Notes: generated from the sequence alone by a model not told the origin. A DNA stretch of 64,000 nucleotides from Tuctoria greenei (GCA_036927565.1 JAYESD010000001.1:276345560-276409559); one strand, 5' to 3'; counted from the first letter of the stretch, positions 19,233 to 30,423 are shown. Translations and numbers: made by a program.

Positions 19233-20757
19233 GATGTAACAACGGGTTGCTTTCTTATGCTGATAAACTATATATTTTCTCGGTCCCAAAAATAAACGTC
19301 ACTTTAGAGAATTAGTTAAAGTCAATTCATTTTAAAATTAACTAAACTTATAGAAAAGAATACAAATATTTATAGCATGAAATTAGTATAATTAGGTCCA
19401 TTATGAATTATATTTTCAGATTTTACTTCTTCGATGAGGTACACATTACTACTCTTCTCTAAAAATCTGATCAAATTTAGCATAACTTTGTCTAACACCA
19501 CTTCTTATGTAAAAAATGATCGCCAAAGAGGGAAAATTAACTTTTCTGATCAAAACTAAAACTATAAGTAATTTGGAACGAAGGAAAGTAACTATCGATC
19601 GAAGGTTTGCCCTAACAAAGCAAAATAAGTCTTACAAACATGGACGCGGTTGAGAGTATTAGGCTAGGCAACTTGAGAGACTTTTGATGACGACTCATTG
19701 CTTCATGAAAACAAATAGAAATGGCGGCCCAAAAACTGCAAAATGTCGGCTATCAGTGGGTCTGGCTTTCCAAGATACCAAACTAGTGCCAAAAAATTAG
19801 CCATGTTCAACATGAGAGGATTATGAAGATAATTCTAAGCTCTCGGTGTAGCGAGAGGAAGCTTCCCAGATGGCCAGATGCAGTGTGAAAAGTGGCAACA
19901 TTTCTCAACGGATTCGTAGGTTGGGGATTAGGATCAAAAGCGTTCCAGCTTTCAGAGGTGCAAGTTGCTAAACTACAAACCGCCATGCATTTATCAACTA
20001 AGATGCCATCTTTTGCGTTTACACTTGTTTATCTCCATTAGTTTGGTCGACGAATGGACATTGGTTATCTTCGACGCGATCCAAAAAAGGAAAATCTCTA
20101 TCTTTTATGCATTCAGGCGTGGAAAGCAAATGGATCTGGATCATCCAACGGAAACCACATGCATGCTTCCTTTTCTGTGGTGCTAGGATTTGCGAACCGG
20201 ACCAGCTGCGTGTTTTCGGCATGATTTGATCAGAAGAGATCAATCTAAAACGCAAGAGATCCTTTCTTATGCATATGCAGTCATGTACATGGTGTGTATA
20301 TGCATGGAGATGAAGTCTCAGCGAGACCACAAACACTGATGTAGAGATCATTCAGAGGTAGTCATGATCCAAGCTCGTCTTTGCGTGTAAGCTTCTTGCC
20401 CACGGTTTGCTGCATGCTCAGCTCAGCGCACACAGGAAGCTAGTAGCTAGTGCATTGTGTACTAATTAAGCACTCGCGTATAACTGACTGTGAAATGCAG
20501 CTTTGTGTGGCGAGACGAGATTACACTTGCAGTGCGTGGCCACTCGGACGAACGCTTTCCAGGCGGTGCCGTTTTGGCCTAACTGTAATACGCTAACCAA
20601 CCACCGAATCGGTTGCAAAAGCCGTTCCCTTGTCGCGTCGTGGTGGCGGAGGGCCTACAAATATCAGGTGATCGCCGGCGTACACATATATACACCTGGC
20701 CTGACCACCACGAGCAGACAAGCTGAAGTGCACAGGCGAGGTGAAGAAAACGATCGC

Positions 20758-21006
20758 ATGGCTGCTCGCATCACCGGCATTGCGCTCCTGGTGATCCTGG
20801 TTGCCGTCGGCGCGGAGCTCGTGGCCGTGCCGGAAGCTCGCCGGATCGAGCGCGCAACCGCCGGTGGCAGCGGTGGTGCGGCCACGGGCGACGGCGATTG
20901 GGCGGTTATCGTCGCGCGCCGCCCGTCCAAGTGGAGCACGCGCAGGGTGCTCGGTGCCGAGAAGAGGAGCGTCCCGGGCGGCCCGGACCCGCAGCATCAC
21001 TACTAG
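20758..21006 (+). CDS. CLE prepropeptide, tandem copy 2
   Basis: 82 residues, identical in protein sequence to copies 1 and 3 with only silent changes. It has signal peptide, variable region, KR, then RSVPGGPDPQHH and a final tyrosine. The TATA box at 20685-20694 and the 5' leader are conserved, so the copy should be expressed like the others. The copia gag remnant follows about 500 bp after the stop. Confidence 0.92.
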   Translation: MAARITGIALLVILVAVGAELVAVPEARRIERATAGGSGGAATGDGDWAVIVARRPSKWSTRRVLGAEKRSVPGGPDPQHHY

Positions 21007-21520
21007 CTAGCTTGCCGGAATGCCCGTCTGTACGAACCTCCGGACCTGAGATAGCAACGAAGAGACTGACGGATCTCCAACAGTGCAAATATTCAAGGTT
21101 AAATCTACAGTTATAATATCTAATTGTGTGTCGTTAATGTCATATTAATGACACACAGTCAGAGGATTCTTAACAACGGTAACACCGCTATTAAGGAGCG
21201 CTATCATGCTGTTAATTGCCCTCAATATGCACAGATCGTGCATTAGACAGTTAACTACCGCCAGAGCCACATGTCGGGCCAGACCGATATAATGACCATT
21301 CTTTAGACTATAAAAATGTTGCGTTTTGCATGATACATGGACAAGGAAGCTCACACGCTCACAAGTGCATACACTCATGCATACAACAACTCATCCCGTG
21401 TAGTAGGGTATTACGCTCAGGCGGCCCGAACCACATAAAACCATCGTGTCACTGTTTTGTTCATAATCTCACGCGCACCCCAACGAATTAAGAACCCCCG
21501 CGGACTACGATCTAGTTGTA

Positions 21521-22176
21521 TCGGGGGAAGTGTCGATCACACACTTTGACAACGATGTTTGTAGAGGAGGGAAATTGTTGATCATTGTTTTGGGAGTCCA
21601 GTGTTGCTTCGTAGGACAATAGCTGAGTATAGAGCTTGCTAATTTTAAGATCCACTTCTTGAGTCATAGCTGATACAAACATATTGTAATCAACATCCAA
21701 TCCAGTAAGGATGTAGGATATAATCTCCTCCTCTTCAATTGCTTTTCCAACTGCCGCAAGTTCATCTGCGTATGCCGTCATCTTTGAAAAATATGCTATC
21801 GCAGTTTGATCTCCCTTTTTCTCTCGAGCCAGTTCCAGACCTCATGGGCTGTATCAAACTGAACCACTTGCGATATGACCTCTTTTGACAAGGTCGAATT
21901 CAGATATCCAAGCACAATCTAGTCTTGTGCGATCCACTGGGCATAGTGAGGATTATCAATCTCTTCCCTGCTCTTGTCACTCCTTTCGATGGTAATCTTC
22001 TTGGGAAGCGCAACTTTGGTTCCATTCAGGTAATCTGTTAATTGTGCACCACACATAGCCGGTAAGACTTGAGCCTTTCAAACAAGAAAAGTTTCTCTGT
22101 TTAACTTTTCAGACAGAGGGTGTCCGATAATCTGCATAGGAGCAGAACTTGACGATGAAGGTGCGGTTCCAGACAT
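21521..22176 (-). pseudogene. Truncated copia gag remnant, unit 2
   Basis: Second copy of the remnant at 18290-18945 (ATG at 22176), with the same early stop. It was therefore duplicated after it had decayed. Confidence 0.85.
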
Positions 22177-22281
22177 CGTTGATCGCCACGAAAGATCAGG
22201 AATTGATCTACGCTTCCTGTCTTCGAGATACTCGACGGGTTCCAATGAAACATCGACAACTAGATGAAAATAGGAGAGGTG

Positions 22282-22463
22282 GCTCTGATACCATATAAAA
22301 CATATTATGCAACGATACCCAACCGGATCAATACTTCTCATATTTATAACCAGGGTGTGTACATATACGGAAGTACAAACTGAATCGGAATAGATTCTAC
22401 GTAACAGAGTCGAACCCTGAGGCTAGACTATTGAATACGCACAAGAGTCCTTGTTGCTTAACA
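22282..22463 (-). repeat. PBS and short copia LTR remnant, unit 2
   Basis: PBS at 22282-22293 and a 170-bp LTR at 22294-22463, matching those of unit 1. The outer LTR end again marks the unit border. Confidence 0.85.
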
Positions 22464-24254
22464 GATGTAACAACGGGTTGCTTTCTTATGCTGATAAACT
22501 ATATATTTTCTCAGTCCCAAAAATAAACGTCACTTTAGAGAATTAGTTAAAGTCAATTCATTTTAAAATTAACTAAGCTTATAGAAAAGAATACAAATAT
22601 TTATAGCATGAAATTAGTATAATTAGGTCCATTATGAATTATATTTTCAGATTTTACTTCTTCGATGAGGTACACATTACTACTCTTCTCTAAAAATCTG
22701 ATCAAATTTAGCATAACTTTGTCTAACACCACTTCTTATGTAAAAAATGATCGCCAAAGAGGGAAAATTAACTTTTCTGATCAAAACTAAAACTACAAGT
22801 AATTTGGAACGAAGGAAAGTAACTATCGATCGAAGGTTTGCCCTAACAAAGCAAAATAAGTCTTACAAACATGGACGCGGTTGAGAGTATTAGGCTAGGC
22901 AACTTGAGAGACTTTTGATGACGACTCATTGCTTCATGAAAACAAATAGAAATGGCGGCCCAAAAACTGCAAAATGTCGGCTATCAGTGGGTCTGGCTTT
23001 CCAAGATACCAAACTAGTGCCAAAAAATTAGCCATGTTCAACATGAGAGGATTATGAAGATAATTCTAAGCTCTCGGTGTAGCGAGAGGAAGCTTCCCAG
23101 ATGGCCAGATGCAGTGTGAAAAGTGGCAACCTTTCTCAACGGATTCGTAGGTTGGGAATTGGGATCAAAAGCGTTCCAGCTTTCAGAGGTGCAAGTTGCT
23201 AAACTACAAACCGCCATGCATTTATCAACTAAGATTCCAACTTTTGCGTTTACACTTGTTTATCTCCATTAGTTTGGTCGACGAATGGACATTGGTTATC
23301 TTCGACGCGATCCAAAAAGGAAAATCTCTATCTTTTTATGCATTCAGGCGTGGAAAGCAAATGGATCTGGATCATCCAGCGGAAACCACATGCATGCTTC
23401 CTTTTCTGTGGTGCTAGGATTTGCGAACCGGATCAGCTGCGTGTTTTCGGCATGATTTGATCAGAAGAGATCAATCTAAAACGCAAGAGATCCTTTCTTA
23501 TGCATATGCAGTCATGTACATGGTGTGTATATGCATGGAGATGAAGCCTCAGCGAGACCACAAACACTGATGTAGAGATCATTCAGAGGTAGTCATGATC
23601 CAAGCTCGTGCTTTGCGTGTAAGCTTCTTGCCCACGGTTTGCTGCATGCTCAGCTCAGCGCACACAGGAAGCTAGTAGCTAGTGCATTGTGTACTAATTA
23701 AGCACTCGCGTATAACTGAATGTGAAATGCAGCTTTGTGTGGCGAGGCGAGATTACACTTGCAGTGCGTGGCCACTCGGACGAACGCTTTCCAGGCGGTG
23801 CCGTTTTGGCCTAACTGTAATACGCTAACCAACCACCGAATCGGTTGCAAAAGCCGTTCCCTTGTCGCGTCGTGGCGGCGGAGGGCCTACAAATATCAGG
23901 TGATCGCCGGCGTACACATATATACACCTGGCCTGACCACCACGAGCAGACAAGCTGAAGTGCACAGGCGAGGTGAAGAAAACGATCGCATGGCTGCTCG
24001 CATCACCGGCATTGCGCTCCTGGTGATCCTGGTCGCCGTCGGCGCGGAGCTCGTGGCCGTGCCGGAAGCTCGCCGGATCGAGCGCGCAACCGCCGGTGGC
24101 AGCGGTGGTGCGGCCACGGGCGACGGCGATTGGGCGGTTATCGTCGCGCGCCGCCCGTCCAAGTGGAGCACGCGCAGGGTGCTCGGTGCCGAGAAGAGGA
24201 GCGTCCCCGGCGGCCCGGACCCGCAGCATCACTACTAGCTAGCTTGCCGGAATA
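22464..24254 (+). repeat. Tandem unit 3, partial
   Basis: Same sequence as units 1 and 2 from the left edge through the CLE stop codon, then it diverges just after GCTTGCCGGAAT (about 24254). No gag/LTR remnant follows. Unit 3 may keep the ancestral 3' flank, or its end was deleted. Confidence 0.9.
23990..24238 (+). CDS. CLE prepropeptide, tandem copy 3
   Basis: 82 residues, same protein as copies 1 and 2. The TATA box is at 23917-23926. Upstream sequence is conserved with the other units for about 1.5 kb, but the 3' flank is different, so mRNA 3' end formation and stability could differ from copies 1 and 2. Confidence 0.92.
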   Translation: MAARITGIALLVILVAVGAELVAVPEARRIERATAGGSGGAATGDGDWAVIVARRPSKWSTRRVLGAEKRSVPGGPDPQHHY

Positions 24255-24957
24255 TAATGCCCGTCTGTTCAGATGATGAAGAAACATGCAGCTGCTTTTC
24301 TTTCGGCAACGGTGGCTAACAGTATACTCCCTTCAGTGTGTTACTTCATATACTATTGGTTGAGATGAAATTTCAATGCTTTTATAAGTTTGGTCGCATA
24401 ATTTTGTAATCCTCAATCATTTTTGATGGATGGAGTTTGATACTCCTTCTGCCTTATATATATATATATATACTCCCTCCATTCAAAAATATTTATTATT
24501 TAGAACAAGAATTTTAATTCTAAATGACAAATATTTTGGGATGGAGTGAGTATATAAGAATGGAAGTAGTACTACTCCCTCCAATGAAGTAAGTTTGACA
24601 GGAATTTACCTTGTTTTTTGTTCTTGCTTTGTGTGTGTGTGAACGCCAAATGTAGAGATTTTTTGAATTTATTACTCTTGAAAATTGTATTTCAAAGAAG
24701 CATGGGCTGTATGTACCTGAGCAGCCCAGGCTGAGATAGCCCAACTACGGTAAACGGCCAGTCGTGCTATATGTTTGCATACTGGACTCGTTAGCAATCG
24801 ATTTCTGCTTTCCAGGCACAGACCTGTCTTTGACTTCAATAAAACAAAACACTTCGATAATGATAAGGAAAATTACAAAAAAAAAGGAGAGAAATGGTTT
24901 CATACTCGGTCAAAATTTTCCCCTATAAATACTTATCAAATTGTCTGACGTCATAAG
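24255..24957. other. Intergenic, one MITE, no gene seen
   Basis: AT-rich sequence with a TA microsatellite (about 24456-24472) and the Stowaway-like MITE at 24473. The reverse-strand frame at 24520-24744 has no recognisable domain. Confidence 0.5.
24473..24550. mobile_element. Stowaway-like MITE
   Basis: 78 bp, CTCCCTCCATTCAAAAATATTT paired with AAATATTTTGGGATGGAGTGAG (ends CTCCCTCCAT / ATGGAGTGAG), TA at both borders. The whole element folds on itself. Confidence 0.85.
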
Positions 24958-25030
24958 GACTCCGTGGCCCAATGGATAAGGCGCTGGTCTACGGAACCAG
25001 AGATTCTGGGTTCGATCCCCGGCGGAGTCG
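24958..25030 (+). tRNA. tRNA-Arg (anticodon ACG)
   Basis: 73 nt with acceptor stem GACTCCG/CGGAGTC, discriminator G, D-loop GGCCCAATGGATAAGGC, anticodon stem CTGGT/ACCAG with loop CTACGGA (anticodon ACG at 24991-24993), and T-arm GGTTCGATCC. No intron. A run of five T at 25038-25042 is the Pol III terminator. No CCA is encoded, as expected for a nuclear gene. Confidence 0.97.
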
Positions 25031-25772
25031 GTTCTAATTTTTATCACCTTTTAATAAGTTATGAAAAACACATCAGTGCAGCTGTACAGTAACGCAGCAA
25101 GCAAACACAACCGCCAATGGCCAACCGGCTAGCCCTCCGCGTCCCTGCATGTCGTTCGCCTTTTTCTCCGCTCGGTGTGCGCGCCGGCCACGCTGCGCCG
25201 CTGCCTGCGTCCTCGCTCTTCGTTCGGCGCGTACCCGGCTGGCAGTCCGCGCCGCACCTCGCGCAACATTTTCCTTCGATTGAGGACGTAGTAGCTTCGT
25301 GAACCGCGTCCCGCACCGGCGGCTCGGCGGGCACGCCCACACGCCGGGGCGCAGACCGCCGAGGGTGTGCGCCTCCTGGCCTCTCGTTACACACATGCCC
25401 GACGCTGCCGAAGCCGTGACCCGTGAGGTCAAACATCAGCTAATGGAAAATTGGTTCATGCCTCTATCAACCACGAGTGCATCATCATCAACAATGTTAA
25501 GCATCACGACAGATTTAGTCAATACTTGAACAGAGTAGTACTTGTACACCATAAAAGATGAAGAGAATGTTGCAAAGCTAACTCCAATCCCTTTGTCACG
25601 CGTCGCACGCTCTTTCGGATCCATTGTCTGAACGGAAAATACTTTCCATCAAAAAAAAAGGAAAACAATAAGGGCTTGTTTAGCAAAAAAAAAAAAAGAT
25701 GTAAATTCCAGGGCAGGAAACTCCGGAGGGAGGCCTTCCCTTCCCTGGACAAATTCTCCACCTAAGGATTAT
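25031..25772. other. Intergenic, no supported gene
   Basis: The GC-rich half (about 25100-25440) is open in several frames on both strands without any recognisable domain, which is what GC-rich grass DNA gives by chance. It is followed by poly(A)-rich sequence near 25650-25700. Confidence 0.45.
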
Positions 25773-26097
25773 GGGCCTGTTTGGTTCTATGGCTAAGTTG
25801 CCTAAGCCTAACATTAGGCATACCACACTGTTTTAGGCGAGTGTTTGGTTATTGACTAAAGTTAGGCGCGCCACAAAAGTTAGGCAACTTTTACATCTAT
25901 TGCCTAACAAAAAATTGCCTCAACTGAGACGCTCAAATCAACCGCCTAAGCATGTCACACTTTCTTAGGTGCGCCTAAGCTTAGGCTACGATAACAAACC
26001 AAACAACAGCTAACATTAGGTAGCTTAGGCGTGCCACAAGTGTGGCAAATGACTAAAGTTAGGCTTAGGCAACTTAGGCATACAACCAAACAGGCCC
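25773..26097. mobile_element. Tourist-like MITE with long inverted repeats
   Basis: 325 bp. About 40-bp terminal inverted repeats begin GGGCCTGTTTGGTT and end AACCAAACAGGCCC, with TAT on both sides (25770-25772, 26098-26100). The interior has further CCTAA/TTAGG words. The TIR type and 3-bp duplication suggest the PIF/Harbinger group; no transposase is present. Confidence 0.85.
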
Positions 26098-26329
26098 TAT
26101 ATCCCCGGGGGCTATTTGGGAAGCTAGGAACTAAAAAACCTAGAAAATTAAAACAGTCAAGAAACAAATGAGAAAAATAGAGAGAAATTTTAGAAAAAAA
26201 TTAAAAAATGAAATATCATTGTAGGTGGAGTAGAACTTCAAAATATGCACCAATTTTTTATAAAATATGCACAAGCATGTGCTGGAGCTCGATGTAGATC
26301 AACACGTCCGAGCAGCTGCTGGGAGCTAG

Positions 26330-26572
26330 CTGTTGTTGCAGTGGTGGCGCAGCTGCCACTACTTGCCTCGACCGCCAGCGGCTTGTGGGTGGCCGGATCA
26401 GTGCCGTGCTGCGAAGCTTCTTCTTGATGTACGAGTTCTAGAAATGCTTGAGAACAGAACTTCAGCATCCGTGGCCATACATGGCGATGTGGTTCATCAG
26501 CTTGTCGTCCTCCTCCGGCGACCAGAGACCCCTCCTCAGCTTCTTCTTGTGGCCAGCCGCCCACCTAGCCAT
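26330..26572 (-). pseudogene. R2R3-MYB transcription factor pseudogene
   Basis: Reading left from an ATG at 26572, the frame gives HKKKLRRGLWSPEEDDKL and then MNHIAMYGHGC, the start of an R2 MYB repeat. A TGA stands where tryptophan is expected, followed by SSV. The sequence then jumps to an F-stop-NSYIKKKLR segment, the end of an R3 repeat with its tryptophan also a stop. After a frameshift it continues as DPATHKPLA, the conserved extension after R3. Most of R2 and R3 is thus deleted and two tryptophan codons are lost. It is a dead fragment of an R2R3-MYB gene. The usual intron sites fall in the deleted part, so a retrocopy cannot be told from a truncated genomic copy. Confidence 0.85.
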
Positions 26573-27057
26573 GCCGCCGGATTGGAGCTAACGAAACCCA
26601 AAGGAGGCGGCTGTCTCAAGGGCGCCCTCAGCAAGGATGATGGCGGCGGGACATTGTCCCTGCATATCTACACGAGGCGAGAGAAAGGAGGGGTCCCGGA
26701 TCTGGCCGGCGGCGAGCTCGGAACGAGGCGGCGGCGGCGCGGATGGCGTCGTGAGCATGCGCGAGCTCGGTCGGCGACCCTGGCAGGGGGAGGCGGGTGG
26801 GGGCAGGCGAGTGGGGAAGTGAGCGATGCGTACAGCGCAAGTTCAGAGGTGAGCGACACAGGTGGGGAGGTGAGCGACGGCGCCAGGGTGGGAGATGCAA
26901 GCGACTCGGTGGGAAGCGAGCGAGGTGAGGATTTGCTGCCCGACCTCACTAGACGGGTCAGAAAAGCCCGCGCTCCCCCGCGGATTGGGACGGGAAAATG
27001 AGTCACCAAGTACATATGAGGGAAAATTTACCTCGAGATTTTCTTGCCCAAGGATTA
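26573..27057. other. GC-rich intergenic, no gene supported
   Basis: Contains imperfect GAGGTGAGCGA-type repeats near 26815-26920. The plus-strand frame through here is low-complexity and overlaps the MYB pseudogene, so I do not call it. Confidence 0.45.
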
Positions 27058-27189
27058 GACCATGCGCACCAGCATACTCTAAAGCATACTCTATACACTA
27101 TTCTCCTTCAGGTTTTACAGTACGTACTCTAAATTACACTGCGAAACAGTGTATCCAGTACGCTTTACAGCATACCACTGCGGATGGTC
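27058..27189. mobile_element. Tourist-like MITE
   Basis: 132 bp with related ends GACCATGCGCACCAGCATAC / ATACCACTGCGGATGGTC and TTA duplications at 27055-27057 and 27190-27192. A longer relative lies at 33787-33984. Confidence 0.75.
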
Positions 27190-27250
27190 TTAGACTGGGA
27201 CCCCGGAGGGTTCCTTGACTACCAAACAAGGCCTAAGTGTTGGGAGTCGA

Positions 27251-27276
27251 CACGTGTCCTCGGTCCGTATGGCCCA
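27251..27276 (+). promoter_or_regulatory. Proximal promoter motifs of Rab7 gene
   Basis: A G-box in ACACGTGTC (27251-27256) and a GGCCCA site-II element (27271-27276) lie about 230-255 bp before the ATG. GGCCCA elements are common in plant housekeeping promoters. No clear TATA box is seen, also typical of such genes. Confidence 0.5.
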
Positions 27277-27504
27277 CAGTGCGGCTGCCACCTCACCGTA
27301 CCCGTCCCGTGTTCCCCTCCCCTTCCTCGCGTCGCCTTGTTCCGCAGCGCCCACCACAGAACGCGACGCATCGCGATTCGCGACCGAAGTTTCTTCGCCG
27401 TCGCGGCCTCGCCTCTCTCCCCTCCTCCCGCTCCCAGGCCCGGAACCCTCGATCCCTCCCGAGCCCTTTCGCGAGATCGCCGCCGCGGGGAGCTCTAGAT
27501 CCCG

Positions 27505-30211
27505 ATGGCCTCGCGCCGCCGTCACCTCCTCAAGGTCATCATCCTGGGCGACAGCGGGTGAGCGAATCGGATCTCCTCCCACCCCTATCCGTTCCCCTAC
27601 GACTTTGTCTCGGTCTGCTGACCTCTTCCGTGTTTGTCCCTGCGACCTAGGGTTGGGAAGACATCCTTGATGAACCAGTATCCTTCCTGCGATACGGATC
27701 AATTCACGAAGAAATTGACAGGATTTAATTTTACTCGACTCTTTGTTTTTTTCTCTCCCTCTTGTTGTTGTTTGGTTCGTGTTTTCTTGAGCTGCGGTTC
27801 CATTCAGATATGTGAACAAGAGGTTCAGCAACCAGTACAAGGCAACGATTGGCGCGGATTTCCTCACCAAGGAGGTAGAGTTTGAGGACAGGCACTTCAC
27901 CTTGCAAGTAAGATGGGGCTCCCTTGCCTTCTCTACGATTCGTGCTATGCTGTTGATTCGGTTTCATCTGCCTTAGCTGTGAGCTTTCGGTGCACACTGG
28001 TGTCGTCATACTTAGTTTGTGGACTGGTCGTGCGTGTTTGTCTAGATCAGAGCATTACTTAATTTTGTGCCATCGTTTCATTCTCCACAATATATTGTTT
28101 TCTTTGTGCGCGAATGCTCATGCTCTGATCAGAGTGTGCAAGACTAGCCTACTAGGTTCTCCAACATGATGCAATGAATTTCATTGTTCCTTGGTTTTTT
28201 TGTCGCGAACGATCTCGTGAATTCTTCTTGCTAGAAACTATGTGGCTTAAATTCCACATGATAATTTTTGCACGGCCTACACAAGAGTCAAGTAGTGTCA
28301 ATGCTTACTAGCTTCAGCTGTTTTAGTGAACTGTTTAGCATTAAGTGTTATATTTTGGAATAGGGAATTAGTTTTTGAAACTGAGGAAAAGGGAATTAGT
28401 AGTTGTACTGTTCCATGACAACCCTGCTCTGCAATCATCCTATACTCCCTGCTTCATGCTTAATAAGAAATGATAGTATTCTCAGATTGCTTCCAGCCTG
28501 CCAGGCATCTTCTTTGCCTAGCAGTTTACTTTAATGGACTTCCTTGCATTTTGGCTGCTTCTCAAAGCACCATCAGCTGCATCACCAATGGGGATGGGCG
28601 AATAAAATTATATATTTATCTGTTGGAATTCTAGACATAATTAGATACAAAAATTCTCTTCTAATTTCATTGATCTCATTGCCTGGGGCGCCGGCTTATT
28701 ATATAGACCCTTACAGGAGAGTTATAACTTCAATTACATATGACCATATGTATTCTAATCTAGAGTAACTATCCTTGGACTCTATCTCAAACTCGTCTAA
28801 TACTTCTAGAAATGATCTCATTGCCTGGGGCGCCGGCTTATTATATAGACCCTTACAGGAGAGTTATAACTTCAATTACATATGACCATATGTATTCTAA
28901 TCTAGGGTAACTATCCTTGGACTCTATCTCAAACTCGTCTAATACTTCTAGAAATCTTCTAGAAAACATGATTAACTCAACAGTATTATTGTAATGATTT
29001 ATTTGGTTTGTATTTTATTCCTATATTATGCTATTTATGCATGTTATATGAGTTTTGTTTGAGGAAATATTTTAGGAAGTGGTAAATTTGCATGCTTCAC
29101 ACTTTTTATGTTGCTGTATTATGCTTATCCACATATTTCTCGTAGATATGGGATACAGCTGGGCAGGAAAGGTTTCAGAGTCTTGGTGTTGCATTCTACC
29201 GGGGAGCAGACTGCTGTGTTCTAGTTTATGATGTTAATTCTATGAAATCTTTTGACAACCTGAACAACTGGCGTGAAGAATTTCTAATTCAGGTGATGTA
29301 TATATTCAAGGATTTCTTTTAGCCCACACTCCAGATCCAGGATTCCCCATCTCACTTTGAACGTTTATACTTTTCAGGCCAGCCCATCAGATCCTGATAA
29401 CTTCCCTTTTGTTCTTCTGGGAAACAAAGTCGACATAGATGGTGGCAACAGCCGTGTGGTAATTACCGTTCTATGTTTTGCTCTCCCGGTAAATGTTCTT
29501 TTGAGTTAAAAATAGCATCTCTCTGGGACAGTGTGATTAGATATGTGACCTGCTTTCATTTTAGGTCTCCGAGAAAAAGGCAAAGGCATGGTGCGCTTCA
29601 AAAGGAAATATCCCATACTTTGAGACGTCTGCAAAGGATGGAATGAATGTGGAAGAGGCTTTCCAGTGTATCGTAAAGAACGCTTTGAAGAATGAACCGG
29701 AGGAAGAACTGTAAGCACATTGCCGTTCACCTATCTCTCTAGTCTCTATGTTTCTTGACATTAAATAGCCATTGTTTCTGAGTGACGTAGGTCACCTTTC
29801 TCTCTATGTTCCTTTTGTTTGGCCTTTGCTCCAGTTATTTTGTCGAGCCATCAATAGATTCTAATCATTTGTTATTTTCTAGCATGTACTCACTCCGTTT
29901 CTAAATACTTGTCATCTTCTAGTACAAAAATGAATAAGAAGACGATAAGTATTTATGGATGGATACTTGTCGTCTTCAAGTAAAAAATGAATAAGAAGAC
30001 AACAAGTATTTAGGGACAGAGGGAGTATCTTGTCTCTATCTTTAGGCGCTAGTCCTCGCTTTGTGGTGTTCAGGACTGGCACCTCTCACTCTTTTCTTTT
30101 ACTTTTTTTTAATCTTTTGTGATCTTTTTGGTCTGTTCTTGAAGGTATATGCCGGATACAGTGGACGTGGTGGGTGGCAACCGGGCCCAGAGATCATCTG
30201 GCTGCTGTTAA
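27505..30211 (+). CDS. Rab7/RabG3-type small GTPase, 7 exons
   Basis: Coding exons: 27505-27557, 27651-27677, 27808-27907, 29146-29292, 29378-29458, 29565-29710, 30145-30211. All introns are GT-AG, and the joined frame is 206 codons plus TAA, the usual plant Rab7 length. Motifs: P-loop GDSGVGKTS at 15-23, split by intron 1; effector YKATIGADF; WDTAGQE at 62-68 with the catalytic Gln67; NKVD at 125-128; ETSAK at 156-160; C-terminal CC (205-206) for double geranylgeranylation. Rab7 acts on late endosome/prevacuolar and tonoplast membranes, recruiting HOPS for vacuolar fusion. Intron 3 (about 1.2 kb) carries an LTR-like insertion and intron 6 a MITE. All catalytic residues and splice sites are intact, so the gene should work. 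Confidence 0.97.
28621..28982 (+). mobile_element. LTR-like insertion in Rab7 intron 3
   Basis: Bounded by TGTTG...CAACA and containing TTATATAGACCC, a TATA-like core, as in a copia solo LTR. Inside is a perfect-length tandem duplication of 142 bp (28672-28813 and 28814-28955) with a single visible mismatch (AGAGTAAC / AGGGTAAC). No matching target duplication flanks it, so the call is tentative. Confidence 0.5.
29889..30025. mobile_element. Stowaway-like MITE in Rab7 intron 6
   Basis: 137 bp, ends CTCACTCCGTTTCTAAATAC / TATTTAGGGACAGAGGGAG, TA on both sides. A GAATAAGAAGACRAYAAGTATTT module is duplicated inside. Confidence 0.8.
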
Positions 30212-30423
30212 AGCATGATGCGTCATGAGGAGCTGCGATCATTGGATGTGAAGTAACCAAACATACATTGCTGGGCTCCGTGGTTCTCTCAGGATCCATG
30301 TTTCATTTGTGACATTTCCAATCCTCTGTATCCAAGGGCGCCCGTCTCGTGCAGTCAGTTTGTGGATGTTGTGCAGTTTTATCGGTAGCGTCATAACTTG
30401 TGAATACAATCGTCAATCTATGG

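Larger units (their letters stand above)
19233..22463 (+). repeat. Tandem unit 2 (CLE gene plus copia remnant)
   Basis: 3231 bp, same order and near-identical sequence to unit 1 without the MITE. Many substitutions are shared with unit 3 against unit 1, for example AACGTCACTTTAGAG near 19296 and 22528, so units 2 and 3 share a more recent ancestor in this part. Confidence 0.93.

Noticed and set aside
15897..24254. CLE gene transduced inside a copia element (LTR-gag-gene-LTR)
   Set aside because: No polypurine tract before the LTR at the junction, no LTR left of unit 1 and none after unit 3; tandem duplication of a locus with an LTR remnant is simpler.
25059..25529. Several 60-125-codon frames on both strands
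   Set aside because: GC-rich stretch with open frames on both strands and no recognisable domain.
26333..27001. 222-codon plus-strand frame
   Set aside because: Antisense to the MYB pseudogene and otherwise low-complexity repeats.
27190..27900. 236-codon reverse-strand frame over the Rab7 start
   Set aside because: Shadow of the Rab7 5' UTR, exons 1-3 and introns; no domain.
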